A stretch of 64,000 nt of DNA from assembly GCA_009792885.1 (NCBI GenBank), contig WMCF01000055.1:5109443-5173442 (forward strand), read 5' to 3'. Position 1 is the stretch's first letter. Each line of letters begins with the position of its first letter. Made by a program: the position numbers and the translations under genes. The DNA is from Eremophila alpestris peregrina. Taxonomy: Eukaryota > Chordata > Aves > Passeriformes > Alaudidae. The notes beneath the pieces are model-generated. The model searched no databases, was not told the origin of the DNA, and saw nothing but the letters and a program-made list of their open reading frames with translations. Positions 39,701 to 51,700 of this stretch are shown piece after piece.

Positions 39701-42700
39701 CTGGGATTTGGTTTGTTGGATTTTGGTTTGTTGTATTTTGAATTTTTTTTTCGGATTGTTTGGCTAGATTTACAAGTATATTTCCTAACTGTATTTCCCA
39801 GTACCTTTACATTTCACATGCTCTAATGGAGTGTTACCTGACACTGCTGGATCTTGTGCACCTTTCTGTGTGAACTGAGCCCCAGATCAGTACAGGAAAA
39901 AAAGGGCTTGAATTTGTGTAGTTGTTTGGCAGATGTAATTCACAGACTCTGAAACCTCCTCTGGTTCATGCAAAGGTGTAATTAGAACCAGGGGGTTTTA
40001 CACGAGCAAAGTGGACTCAAAAGGGTCATTTGTGCCAATAAGGCCTTGCATGGGCAAAGGACAGACCAGCTGGATTGAATTTTATTACAGCTGGTACAAG
40101 GCCCCTTACAACATGCGTGGGTCATTTAAAAATTTTAGAAATCATTTAGCTTCAATCAGCCCTTCACTAACTGCAGTTAAATGCATGTAAGCCATTTGAG
40201 GACAGTCCACAAAGCTATTTTTACTCAATTTAACTACACCTGTTTGAAAATATAATTTGAAATATGCAAATAATTACTATAATTCAACCTGTGTTTCATT
40301 TTTGCCAGAGAATTTTTATTTAGAAGTTTCTAATTTGCCAGTGCAGGCTTTGGGTCTGTTGCGCTTTCAACTCCCAAGAGCTGACATGCTCATCAGTGAA
40401 AGGATGTAGAAAAGGCATGAATCTACCTGTGTTGCAATTAAATTCAGGCTTCAGTCCATGTGTGGCTGCAGCTTCGGAAGGTAATTGTGCATACCTCATT
40501 GCTTTTTAGTTCTGAATGCTGCTGTGGTCATTTACCAGGTAATTCTAGAGACAAGGTCTAAATTATCAGTGATTTCATAAAGTTTAAAGTATCCATACCT
40601 AGTGGGAGGATGCCAGGGCACTGCCTCCTGCCTCCCAGACTGTGAATCCAAGAGTCCTGGAAAAGCCCTAAACCCGAGGGGGAGCAGGGCACTGGGTAGG
40701 CCATGGCTCAGTTCCGTGTACAACAAACACTGCGTTGCCAGGGCAACCATGCTTAATTCAGTTCTGTAATAGCAGTGGCAAACCCCACCACCTTTCCCTA
40801 ATTCACCACTTATCACAACATTCATATACCTTACCTCCGGTTAACCATTCCCAGCCATTTCCCAGCTCTCACACAGGTATTTTTGTGGGGGCTGTTCCTT
40901 TCCTTTGTTGAGTCAAACCAATCTGATCCCTCAGGCAGCTTGAATCTCTCAGTGGGATCATTCAAATTTTTATCAAATCCCTTAGAACTCTGTGTCCTCC
41001 TCCTGGTGGCATTCCCAAGTGTCTCCTCAGGCAGAAGGCAGGAGGCAGCTCAGAGCAAGGCTCCCAGTGACACTAGGGGGTTGTGCCACACACCTGCCAC
41101 CTGGGTCAGGGCCCTCTGCAGGAGCTGCAGGGTGCACAGCTCCTCTGGGGAGATCTGACCATGCCCTTCCTCATCGCCTAGTGCAGCCAGGGCTCAAGCT
41201 GGGCTCTGGGAGCAGCTCCCAAGCACACTGTCCCTGGCAATGCCATCCCCCTGTCCCCCAGCCCCAGCCAGCCTTCCGGGCCAGGCAGATATGAAACACT
41301 GGGGAGCGTGTTCCTTGGTGTTTCAGCACTGCTGGATGGATGCCCATCCTGGTCTGGCCCCGTGCTGTGCCCAGGTGTGGGGCCCCCCAAGCCGAACCAT
41401 CTGCACTTCCACCTCAGGAGCAAACCTGGGTCAGCCCAGCTGGGATGGGAGGGTGCTGAGCAGGGACCTGGCACACACTGCTCCGTTTCCTTTGGCATCA
41501 GTGCAGCTTTTCAGGAGAGGCTGGTGCAAGTGTTACCCAAGTACTCAAGGCCAATTCCAGAATTAAGTGGAGGAACTTCCCTAATTGAACAGCTGACAGC
41601 TCCATCACCACCTCAACCAGGCTGCGTACAGCTCTAAGCTCTGGCCAGCCTTATCCATGCTTTAGTGAGAACCAGATGTTCTCTCTCTCCATAGCTCCTC
41701 CAAGTAATCTCCCATTCTGAGACTGTCCTCAAGGGTGCTTCCCCTTGCCTAGTAAAAAACTACAGAAACCCATAAGCTTTGGATAATGAAGCAAACATAT
41801 TTTTGTAGAGGTGTGGGCATTTTTTTTTAGTCTGCTGCTAGTTTTTAAATATAAAGTATAGCATATGTTTAACATGGAACATATGGAAAGAATGAAAAAG
41901 CAGATCTTGAATTCCAAGAATCGTATTTTAAGTGGAAAAGATTCTACAGTGTGAAAGTGGTCATTCAGAAAAAAATCAGAAATATATGCTTAATATAAGT
42001 AAATACTTATAAACTTAGTTATGAGAAGGACAGTTCCTTCACTCTGGGCAGTGTCCAGGCACACACACACAGGGGAGTCCTGCTTTGAGGGGAACGTGTG
42101 ACTCTCCTCAGGCTCATCAGGAAGGGTGCTCAGCTCAGGAGGCTGCTCAGTTCCCCTGCCTGGAGCTCATATGCTCCTTCCGTGATGTAAGTTAGGCTGG
42201 TAAGGCACCTTATTTTACTGGACACACTGACACAGCAATGATTTAATTAATTTCTAAGCTAGATAATTCAGTTCTAAATTCTTAGCACACAGTTATGTTT
42301 AGTGTAAGAACTCTTCCATTTGTATTTCTCTCTGCTCTTGTAATTATACCTGTCTGTGTAGTACAGATCAATCCAAGCTTTCAGCTGGGAGTTCATGATC
42401 TCTAAGTGCCCTGATCCATCGACACGGACCTAGGTGCTGGGAGCAGTTCAGCTCCCCACAAAGGAACAGCAGCAAATATTTCCCTGTCCCGTTATTGATG
42501 GGGAGAACTCCTGAGAGGCTGTTTCACACAAGAGGTTTTTTTACCAGTAGAGACCGTTTACAGAAGGCAAATGGATAAACCAGCCTGGCCACCCCTGCAT
42601 TCCCTCCTGCCTAACCCCCAGCCATGTGCTCACAGAACCACGCACTGCTCAGGCCCAGCCCTGCCCTGAGGGAAACACGGCACAGTGCACAGCCCAGCAC

Positions 42701-45700
42701 TGTCCCCGAACTGTCCCCAGACTGCAGCAGCTTCTTTTCTCATGTCCTGGCACTTTGTCTTTCCTCCAGAACACAAGGACTGGGAGAACTGGTTTGAAGG
42801 CCACGAGATGGATATTCTCTCTTATTTAGAGAGAAAGGACTCAGCAGTGGTAGGGAGGGACCCCAGTGCAGGTCTGTGCTCCCCAGACCCACCAGCACAC
42901 AGGAAAGCTTTAGATGCCATCCTTACTGACTCTCCTCCTTCCCCCCTTTCTCTTCCCTCTCCTTTTGTGTGCAGTCCCAGATAACTGCCAGTCACTTGGC
43001 CGGGCTGGCTCACAGAAGGTGCAGCAGGCACAGATGGCACTAATGCATAAATGTGATCTAGTGAAGGGATGCCAGCACCAACTCCCAACAGGTTCCAAGG
43101 AACTGCAGTGCATTTAGAGGGATACAGCGATTGGCAAGGTGAAAGCTGAGATTTGCAAGAGCTCACTGTTCCCAAATCAACAATAGAACCCTACAGCAAA
43201 TGAGCAGATTTCTTTATTAATTTAGCAAATGCACTTAATGCCACTATCTCTGGGTTTATGTATAACAAAGCCCCTCCAAAGCCCTCACTCATTATACAAA
43301 TTAAACTGAGCAAAGGAAAAAAAGGGAGAAAGGCAAAGGTGGGAACTGAAAACAAGAACAAACTCAACAGTCTGCTCTGATTCCCATGGTTTTTGTGAGA
43401 GCTTCTGAGAGGAATCATGGCACAGAGGGATTGGGAGTCAGGGGATCGGGACAGTGTCTGGCAGCAAGAGAGTAAATCCCATAAATACCCTGTCCCTCCT
43501 CAGCACTTGGAACACCCCACTTAATCCCTTTTCCCAGCAGTCGCTAGTAATGGACATTTAGGAAAAATGCACAGGGAAGGGAGCAAATTCAGCCTGAACG
43601 TGTTTCCACAGAATATCTCTCCTGACTGCTGAAGAACATCTCCATAGGCACAGATGTAGCAGTGACTTCTAGTGAGGAAAAAACATCTCAGGGAATACAG
43701 CCTCCACCCCCAGGCCCCATTCCCAAGGCAAGAAGAGGACATCCCAGTGCACCTGTCCTGGGGGCTCCCAGCACTGTGTGTGACAGGCGAGCTTGGGAGG
43801 CCAGGAAGGACTCCCTGACAGACCACACCCTGTCACTGCACAGTCCAGGGATCCTTCACATCCCAGTGCCATGAGCCTTATGCAGCTGCCTTTATAGGAA
43901 CTATTCCTGATTTTCAACAAGGCACACAGGAGCAGAAGCAGTGCCTGAAAATTAACAAAGCTGGTAACTTAGTGACACTGGCACCTGTAGGGCAGTTGCA
44001 GCAACTGCCTTGGCAGTATGAAATCAGAGAATGCTGCTGGGGAGTGGGATGCCCAAATATCTGAAAAGTGTGAATTACTAATCCCTTTGGCATTCCAACC
44101 AAAGCCTAACAATGTGCTGGGGGGGGTTGTCTGCAGGAAGAAGAGTTTACTCTTTTGGTACCAGGGAAGCTGATGTAGCTGAGAGGTGGGGAACAACCTG
44201 GGACCCGTGTCCTTCCTGGCCTAGTGCTTGCTGTGAACAGCACTGAATTGTCACTAGCTGTAGGGCTGGGACATCTGGGTCACAGTGGCATCTAGAGGAC
44301 TGCCACGTGCAGTGTGTGTGCAGAACGAGGGTCCTGCTGGGCTCTCCTTCCCATCTGCAGAGACAGAGCCAGTGCCAGTGAGCACAACCAGTGCCCAGCC
44401 AAGTGGGCACAACGCCAGGGAGCTGCACCCTCCTGCTTATTCCTACGAGCCCCCACTTAAAACCCTGCCTACTGCTTCAAATGTATTGACATCTTCCCAC
44501 AGAATTTCTGAAGTGGATTTTTTGGTCATAGTTATTGTATGATAATTAGCTTAAAATTATTTCCGTGGTGTCCTAAACACCGCAGAACTGGGCTGCTTTC
44601 TCTCCTTACAAGCCATTGCCACATGACAGTCAGATGCTGTATAAACCATGGGCCAGTACCTGAATGCCATTGCTCTGTTATGGGCTCAGAACATGACCCC
44701 AGATGATTTATGCACCTAAAGCCATAGAGCACCTGGGTCTTAAATCTCTGAGCCATCTGAAGAGGAGACTATCTCTTCAGAAAGGCCCAGGATAGAGAGC
44801 TGATCAAGAAAAGGACACTGGGAAGTATTCCTACAGGAAAGGGATTTTAGGAGAGGCCTGAGTTGAGGTCATGATAGAGGAGAAGCAGACTTTGAGAACA
44901 GGTCTTCTCACAGTTCTGTTTTATCTGTTGCTACACCTGATTTCAGAGAAGGATAAATTTCTTTCTTACAGTGGTTGCACAAAGGGGAGGAAGGAAGAAT
45001 AATGGGAATGTTTAACTTGTGCTTTAGAGATGCCATCCCTAGGAACTCTGTATTTCTGATATTCTTTGTCCTCATAGACAAAGAAGGCCCCAAACCACTA
45101 GGATTTGCTAATTTATGATTTCACCAGGCTGATTCTTGATTCTATGAGACTTGAAGTGTGATGCCTCTATAGTAGCAGATTATCTTTCTTCCTAAAAAAG
45201 ATGTACCAAACTCAGGAAGTTGTTTAGGCTGCTGACATGAGGAAACTGGCGCTAGAGATCAGGCCTGGTGTCAGTCTGTCTAGAGACCCCCATAACATAA
45301 ATGGGATCCTCATTCACAGCAGGGATTTGTGGCAGAAGATTTAGGAAGAGCTCAAAGAGCTGAGACATGGCTCAGAGAAAACCTCTCCCCTGTTCTTCCC
45401 CACATGCTGCAGTGTGGCTCTCAGAGCTTCACCTGGAAGCATGAATCCCAATCCAACACCCCAGTGTGCAATGAGAGGAGAGGGACAGCACTGCATGTCA
45501 CTGTGGAGATGGCAGGAGATGTGTCCTGGTTTTGGCAGCATGTGCATGAGCAGCTGAGTGTCCGCGCTGGGCAAGGTGTGCACTGGGCCAGTGCCAGGAC
45601 ACAGAGCACCTTCCCTGTGGCAGTGGAATGGCCTTGCTCTGCCTTCCAAGGACTAAGGAGAGCTGAAGGAGAAGAGTTCTCCATTGACAGGTGCCTGCAA

Positions 45701-48700
45701 TGGAACTGAGAACATGTCCTTCAGGAAAGGGACGGACCTTGCTAGGCCAGGGGGGTACTTCCAGGGAGGCAGCAGTGCTGTGAGTGAAGGAGGCTCACTG
45801 CCAAGGGTCAGGGAGAGTAGGCTAGGGCCCTTGCTCCAAAGATTTCGTGCTGGAAAAACAGGGACTCTCCGGGCCATTTCCACATCCTTTCCTTTTGCAT
45901 AAGCAATGCTTGCCTTGCATGAGGAAAACAACAAACTCCTGCCCTCTAGAGACAGGAGACCTCCAGCTCTGCTGAATAAAATATTTGCCACAACCTCCTT
46001 TTGAAGCAGATGCTACAAACGCAGCCAGTTTTATCCTCCCCCAAGGCCCACTGGCCGGCTCAGCAACTCGGCACTCCCTCCTCCCTGCCCTGGAAGGCTA
46101 GCTCGCAGAAGAGGCAGCTTGTCACAACCATTCTCTGTCAAGACACAAGTTTATTTGGAGAACTGCTGAATATAGCAGCCATGGAAAACTTGGCAAATGA
46201 AAGAAATCCCTCCCTTTTCTTGCTACCCAAACCCATCAGGGCAGGCTGGACAATGCTCACACCAGCCCAGCGCCAGCTCCTGCCCACAGCCCTGTGCCAT
46301 TTCCATTCTGCCTTGTCCTTGACAGGGTGCAGGGCACTGGGACACAGGTGGAGTGCAGGTGGCTCTTGTTGGGTGCCACAGAACACAGGGAGCTGCAGAG
46401 CCCCTGCACCCATGGGGATACACCCCTTGTGACATGCACTCCCAAGATGGAGCAACTGTGCTGACTTGTCCATATGCCCAGTTCCCAAGTAAGTGCTGTT
46501 CATGGGGAGAAAGTTGCTTTAATGGCATTTCTTCAAAGCTGCCAGCACACTAAAGATATCCTTGGCTCCCAGGGCAGCAGAGCTGTGTGTAGTTCCATCC
46601 ATGTACGAAGTGGGTATGAGCCACCCCATGTGCCAACAGCAGCATTTCACACATAAACATGCCCTGCCCTCCTCAGTGTGTGCTCCAAACAAACGCCTAA
46701 ATCACAGGCACTGAAAAAGAAAGTCTTCCAACCTAGCATCCTTTAACTACCTCTTTGGAACCTCTCCCTGGCAGGTTTGGTTTGTTGGCCTGTGCTCCAA
46801 AATACAGCATTTATCAGGTGCGAAAGATAGGAACTATTTTTTAAAACAACTTAGTTGTGTCTTCCTGCCCTTTTTTTCCCACAGGTAAAGCAGGTCCAAG
46901 GGGTGGAAGGTGGCTGTGAGGTACTTGTAACTGTGCTGGCATCTTCTCCTCACAGCAGCCTTTTTTTGGGTTCCCTTGTGAAACCAGTTCCTGGATCCCA
47001 CACCCTGTGACCTTTGGAAGTTGACCTCCAGGACTGTGGGATTGCTAAGGAGGATCATGAGGTTCATGCACACAAGCCAAGGAGGTTACATTACCTAAAT
47101 CTGAGGAAAATACACAAATTAATGCATCTTTCCACTAAAGCTGCTGGTAAAATTTGTTCAAGTGAAAACCCAAATTCTTGCTAGGGCTCAAATAGCACCA
47201 TTCAGTTGTAGTTTGTTTCTTTTCATGATGTTGTTGTTAATTTAGGAGGCCTTTGAGCCCACCCTGCAATGTTCTCAGAGCTCGCCTCAGTTCTGTCACA
47301 GGTATTTCAGCCAGCAATTCAGGAATTCTGGGGAAAAGCTGCCTGAAGCAGCCCCTGGAGCAATCCCAGTGCCTGCAGCAGTAACACTGGTTCAGGAGCA
47401 CTTCTCTAAAGATTTCTGATGAACTGTGTGACAAACAGTCCTTCCAGAAGCAGGTTGTGCTGTGAGGCAGCTCTCTGGGCGTTAAAGTCCTACTCCCACA
47501 CCATGGCTCAGGGGTGCCCACTGGGACCTCTCCAGGTGCTACCTGCAGAATGGCAGCTCTTGGGCTCTGCTGCAGGTGGGAGGGAGAACTGGCAATGGAT
47601 TTGCTGGACATCAGACAGATGTGCTGGTCACAGAACACCTGGGCAGAGAGGAGCGCTGAGAGCCCGGCAGCACAGCCCTGCGCTTGGTGGCAGCAGGATG
47701 GGAAGCCAGTTTCAAACACCCACAATGCCCTGAGCTTCCCAGGGGTCTGGGATGAGGGATTGCCACATTCTGGTACGAAGAGCAAGTGGGAAAGAGATGC
47801 CAGCATCCAGTCCCTGAGGGCTGTTCAGAGCTGCACAGGATGCAGTGGGTTAGCAGCCCTTCTCCAGAGTAAAGAGTGATCTTAAAAAATATATAAATGT
47901 CTCTTCAGCTACACTTGTCAGTGGGTATTTATAGGGTGAATGAGGGTGAAATACATCCCAGGCAGTGGAGCCAGGGAAGGAGTGGTCGGATTTAATACCA
48001 GAGGAATTTTAGTACCCAGATTGGCCAGGTGACACAAGCTCTAGGTAATGCTGCTTCTACCACCTCTGGAACAGAGAGGTCACTGAGGTCCCTGTTGGAC
48101 AGCAGGGTTTGGCCCCACACAGGTGCTCTGGTTCCACTCCCACTGTCCAGGGGAAGTGCCAGGATCAATTCAGCAAGGAAACAGGTCTCTGAGGCAGGTG
48201 CTGCCAGGCATTGGCACCTCAGTGCCCTATGTGAATCCCTCCAGCTTTACTCCCTCAGAATTCCCTTTTATTGTCACCACTGCACACGAGTGTGCAGGTC
48301 CAGAGCACATTCATTATCCCAGTGAGCAGCAGATGGGGAGGTAATGATTCTGAAGAGGTGTGGAAAGCAGGAGATAGCCTATTCCCATGCCTGAGCTAAG
48401 AGGAAAAGGTGTACACTGTCCTGTCAGTGCAAGGGCTACAGGGAAGAGCCCACTGCCCTAAACTTAGATCCTTACAGAGAGGCAAAGCACAGGCTGGGCC
48501 ACAGGGTGCATCTGAGAAGAAATAGAATCAGATAAACCAGGTCCTTGCCTGATGACCCAAACTGCAGCAGCAGCCTGAGCAGGCTGCCCTGGGGAACTGT
48601 CGGGAGCAGACTGCTTACTGGGGACACAGGATGTGCTCACAGGGGTCTGCCCACGGGGGATGGAAGATGCTCTGGTAGTGCTTTGAGGATGAGAAAAGAC

Positions 48701-51700
48701 AGTGTTCAGTACATGTCTTGGGAGGGACATTATTCTGAAGCCTTCTCCTTCCTCATGGCTCTACGGGCACCAATCATGGAGTGCAGGATCAATGCCAAAT
48801 CCCAGAAGGGCGTGTGCTCTTTCATGGGACACTGCAGCCGAGGCAGGAGCACACAAGTCTCAGCAGTAGGCGATGGGGATCTCAGTCCTCCAGGGGCAGG
48901 AGAAGCCAAGCTTTTAGGACATTGGCTATCACACAGAGCAAGGACTGTCCTGCCAGAACTGCACTGCCAAGTGCTCCTCTAGGGAAAACAATTGTTCTTA
49001 GTCCTGAGCCAGATTCTGAACACATCAGCAGTGCCATCCATGGAAACTTTTCCCATGGATGCAACTACTCGGCATGCTAAAGGAAACACGCAAGGACGTG
49101 CACTTGAGACAAGCAGAGCAGCTCAGCCTGGAGGCTCAGTGCGGTCACATCCCATCCCAGATCCAGCCTGCATCACTTGCCCTTTCTTAATTCCTGATGA
49201 ACATTGGAAAAGCTCCAGAGGAGCTCTTTCCGTGTTTTCCTGCCACTGCCAGAGCCCAGAATTCTGCTAGGATTGTGGGAGCAGCAGGTGTCTGCTCACA
49301 CACACAGAGACACCCCAAAGTGCTTGTCACACTTGGCTTGCCATCGTCAACAGCCAAGCTCCAGGCCCGGGTGGACACTGTCCCAAAGTGATCTCTCCTC
49401 CCTCCTTGCCCCCAGTAGTGCCCACAAAGCCTTATGGGCTTGGAGAAGGACACAAGCAGGAGCGCTGCTCCTGCAGGTCCCTCTTGGTGCCTTGTTTTGG
49501 GCATTTGCAGGTGAGACTCTAACCTGGGGTTTGGTGTGAGCACCCACTCCCTGAGATCTCATGCCCTGTTGTTGTTGTTCTGTTTTCCACCTTGCCGTGT
49601 AACTTAGAGGCAGTAAGAAATACCACTACTAAAGAAATGGCTTTGATGTAATATACAAGAATTATTTCTTAGGTAAACCCCCTTGCCATAGATCTCTTTC
49701 CTCTTTTTTGTTGCTGTCCAAGACCTGCCACATACTTCCCCAACAGTACCTCTGGTGCATCTGTGAGCATGAAGGGTGAGGTTTTTCATATTGGATTTGG
49801 TGCATGGAGACAGATCTCATATTCCCTACAAAGATCACCAAATGCGTGCATAACTCATTTTTTAATTACTCTAGTGCTAAAGCACTAATTTAGTGCAATT
49901 TCAGACTGACTACATGTTGGTATTGTTAAGGTTTATGAGCCAGTGATTTACAAGGCATAGTATGTCAGAACTCAAATTTGTTGGACTGATGGTTTAACTG
50001 AGCACAGGGACATGAGTGTAATAGTAACTCGCCACACTAGGGTATCTTGGCAATGCCACCAGGATGGGAATGCATTGGTGGAATTGGTTACATGGAACAT
50101 GCATGGTTTAATTGGGAAGTCCAAAACCAGACCGGTGAGACTAAGGTTTAGTAAACAGTGTGCTTCTACTTCAGTAAATAGTTCTTTCTGTAAAGGTCAG
50201 ATTATTCAGAAGAAGAATTTAATATTATGTTTCTAAAAGCTGGTCTCAATGATGTCAGAGATATCACTGCATGGGAGGTTTAAGATGCCTTTTGAGGAAG
50301 AACTTTTGTGAGTCTGTAGCTTTTTCTCCACACCAGTTTGCAGGAGACAGTGCTGTTGGTCACATCACTGAGCTTCTAGTAATGAAAACTTGCAGCTCAT
50401 ATTGATCTGAAGTGATAAACCCCTAACAAGTGAACATCAGCCTTTTATGTTCTGCCTGCCTCAGTTTACTCATCTAGAATGCAAATGGTTGAACTTCCCA
50501 TTTAAACTGACAATGTATTTGTTATTACACATTACTGTCTGATGCTGACAGTGTTTGGAGAGCTGGTATTTCTTAGAGCTCTGAGATTCCCCAGCTTAGG
50601 GTGTTTTCCCTGCCAGTGACACAGGCAAGAGTCTGCCTGACCACACAACTTCTTTCTCTCCTCCCTTCTCTGTGAGTCATGGAATAAAGAATTTGGGGGC
50701 AGAGATGTGGGAGATGAGTAGGGAACCAGAAAGGGTAGTGCTTGTTTAAGGTTCTGTTCTCTCCCTGAGTGGTTACTCATTCTGGCAGAAAAGCCGTGTG
50801 GATATGGCACTTGGGGACATGGTGGTGGCCATGACAGTGATGAAGGAATGGTTGGACTGGGTGATCTTAAGAGCTTTTCTAGCCCGAAGTACTCCATGAT
50901 TTATCTCTCTGCATCTCTTCTACATTTATAATACAGATGGTGGCAGCCAGAAGTTCCCACAGTTCCGCTCCCCACTTTTTCACCAGCTTTATATTTCTTA
51001 AACAGCTGACAGAACCAGAACTGAAATGTTAGGAAACCCCTTGATGAGAACACTGCCCCTCTTGTGCCAGCCAAGACCCACTTGAGTCATGCCAGATAAC
51101 TGTGTGCCATCACCCTCCTTGATACCCAGAAAAACTGGAGAGCAAACTAAGTGAATGACAGGAACATGAAACCCATCCCAAATTACATTTGCCAATTCCA
51201 TAATCTCCCAGGTTTGAGCAGAAAGCAGTACTTTCTCTCCAGCAGTGCATCTCTTAAAGTAGAAATAAGGATTCAGAGCACAAGCAGCGCTGCCTGCTCC
51301 AAAGCCAGCACTGTTCACGTGGCACCATCCTGGACAGATGCCCGTGACCAAAGGGAAGGAATCACTGCTGTGCCAGAGAGCTGCTTTGAGGCAGCACACC
51401 CTACTCCAACACCCCATGACCTTGTGTGAGTTTAGGTATTTAAATGAGTTCCAAGTGAATAAAAAAGGTTTAAGATTTCACTGTTGGATTTGTTTCATTC
51501 TGCGACACTGAAAGCTGTCAGGATTCACCTGGACCCCTTTATGGATATGGCATCACAAGAAACCCCTTTTTCTACTGTGCACAGCAATTTACAGATCCTA
51601 AGTACAGAGTCTGTAGATGAAGAACTAGGGTTATGGCTAATAAAATGTAGTTTCAGATCAGCAGCAGCTCTGCTAACTAACAGTCACATCTATCCGTGCT

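Noticed and set aside
39001..39741. 246-codon open reading frame on + strand
   Set aside because: Longest ORF in the window, but its composition is irregular, no domain or family is recognised, there is no splice context, and it lies in an intron. It is most likely a chance ORF.
45135..45160. GATTCTATGAGACTTG resembling a CR1 tail
   Set aside because: Only one ATTCTATGA-like unit and no upstream CR1 match, so not supportable.
47237..47806. 189-codon ORF on - strand
   Set aside because: Low-similarity, Cys/Ser/Leu-rich translation typical of non-coding GC-moderate DNA.
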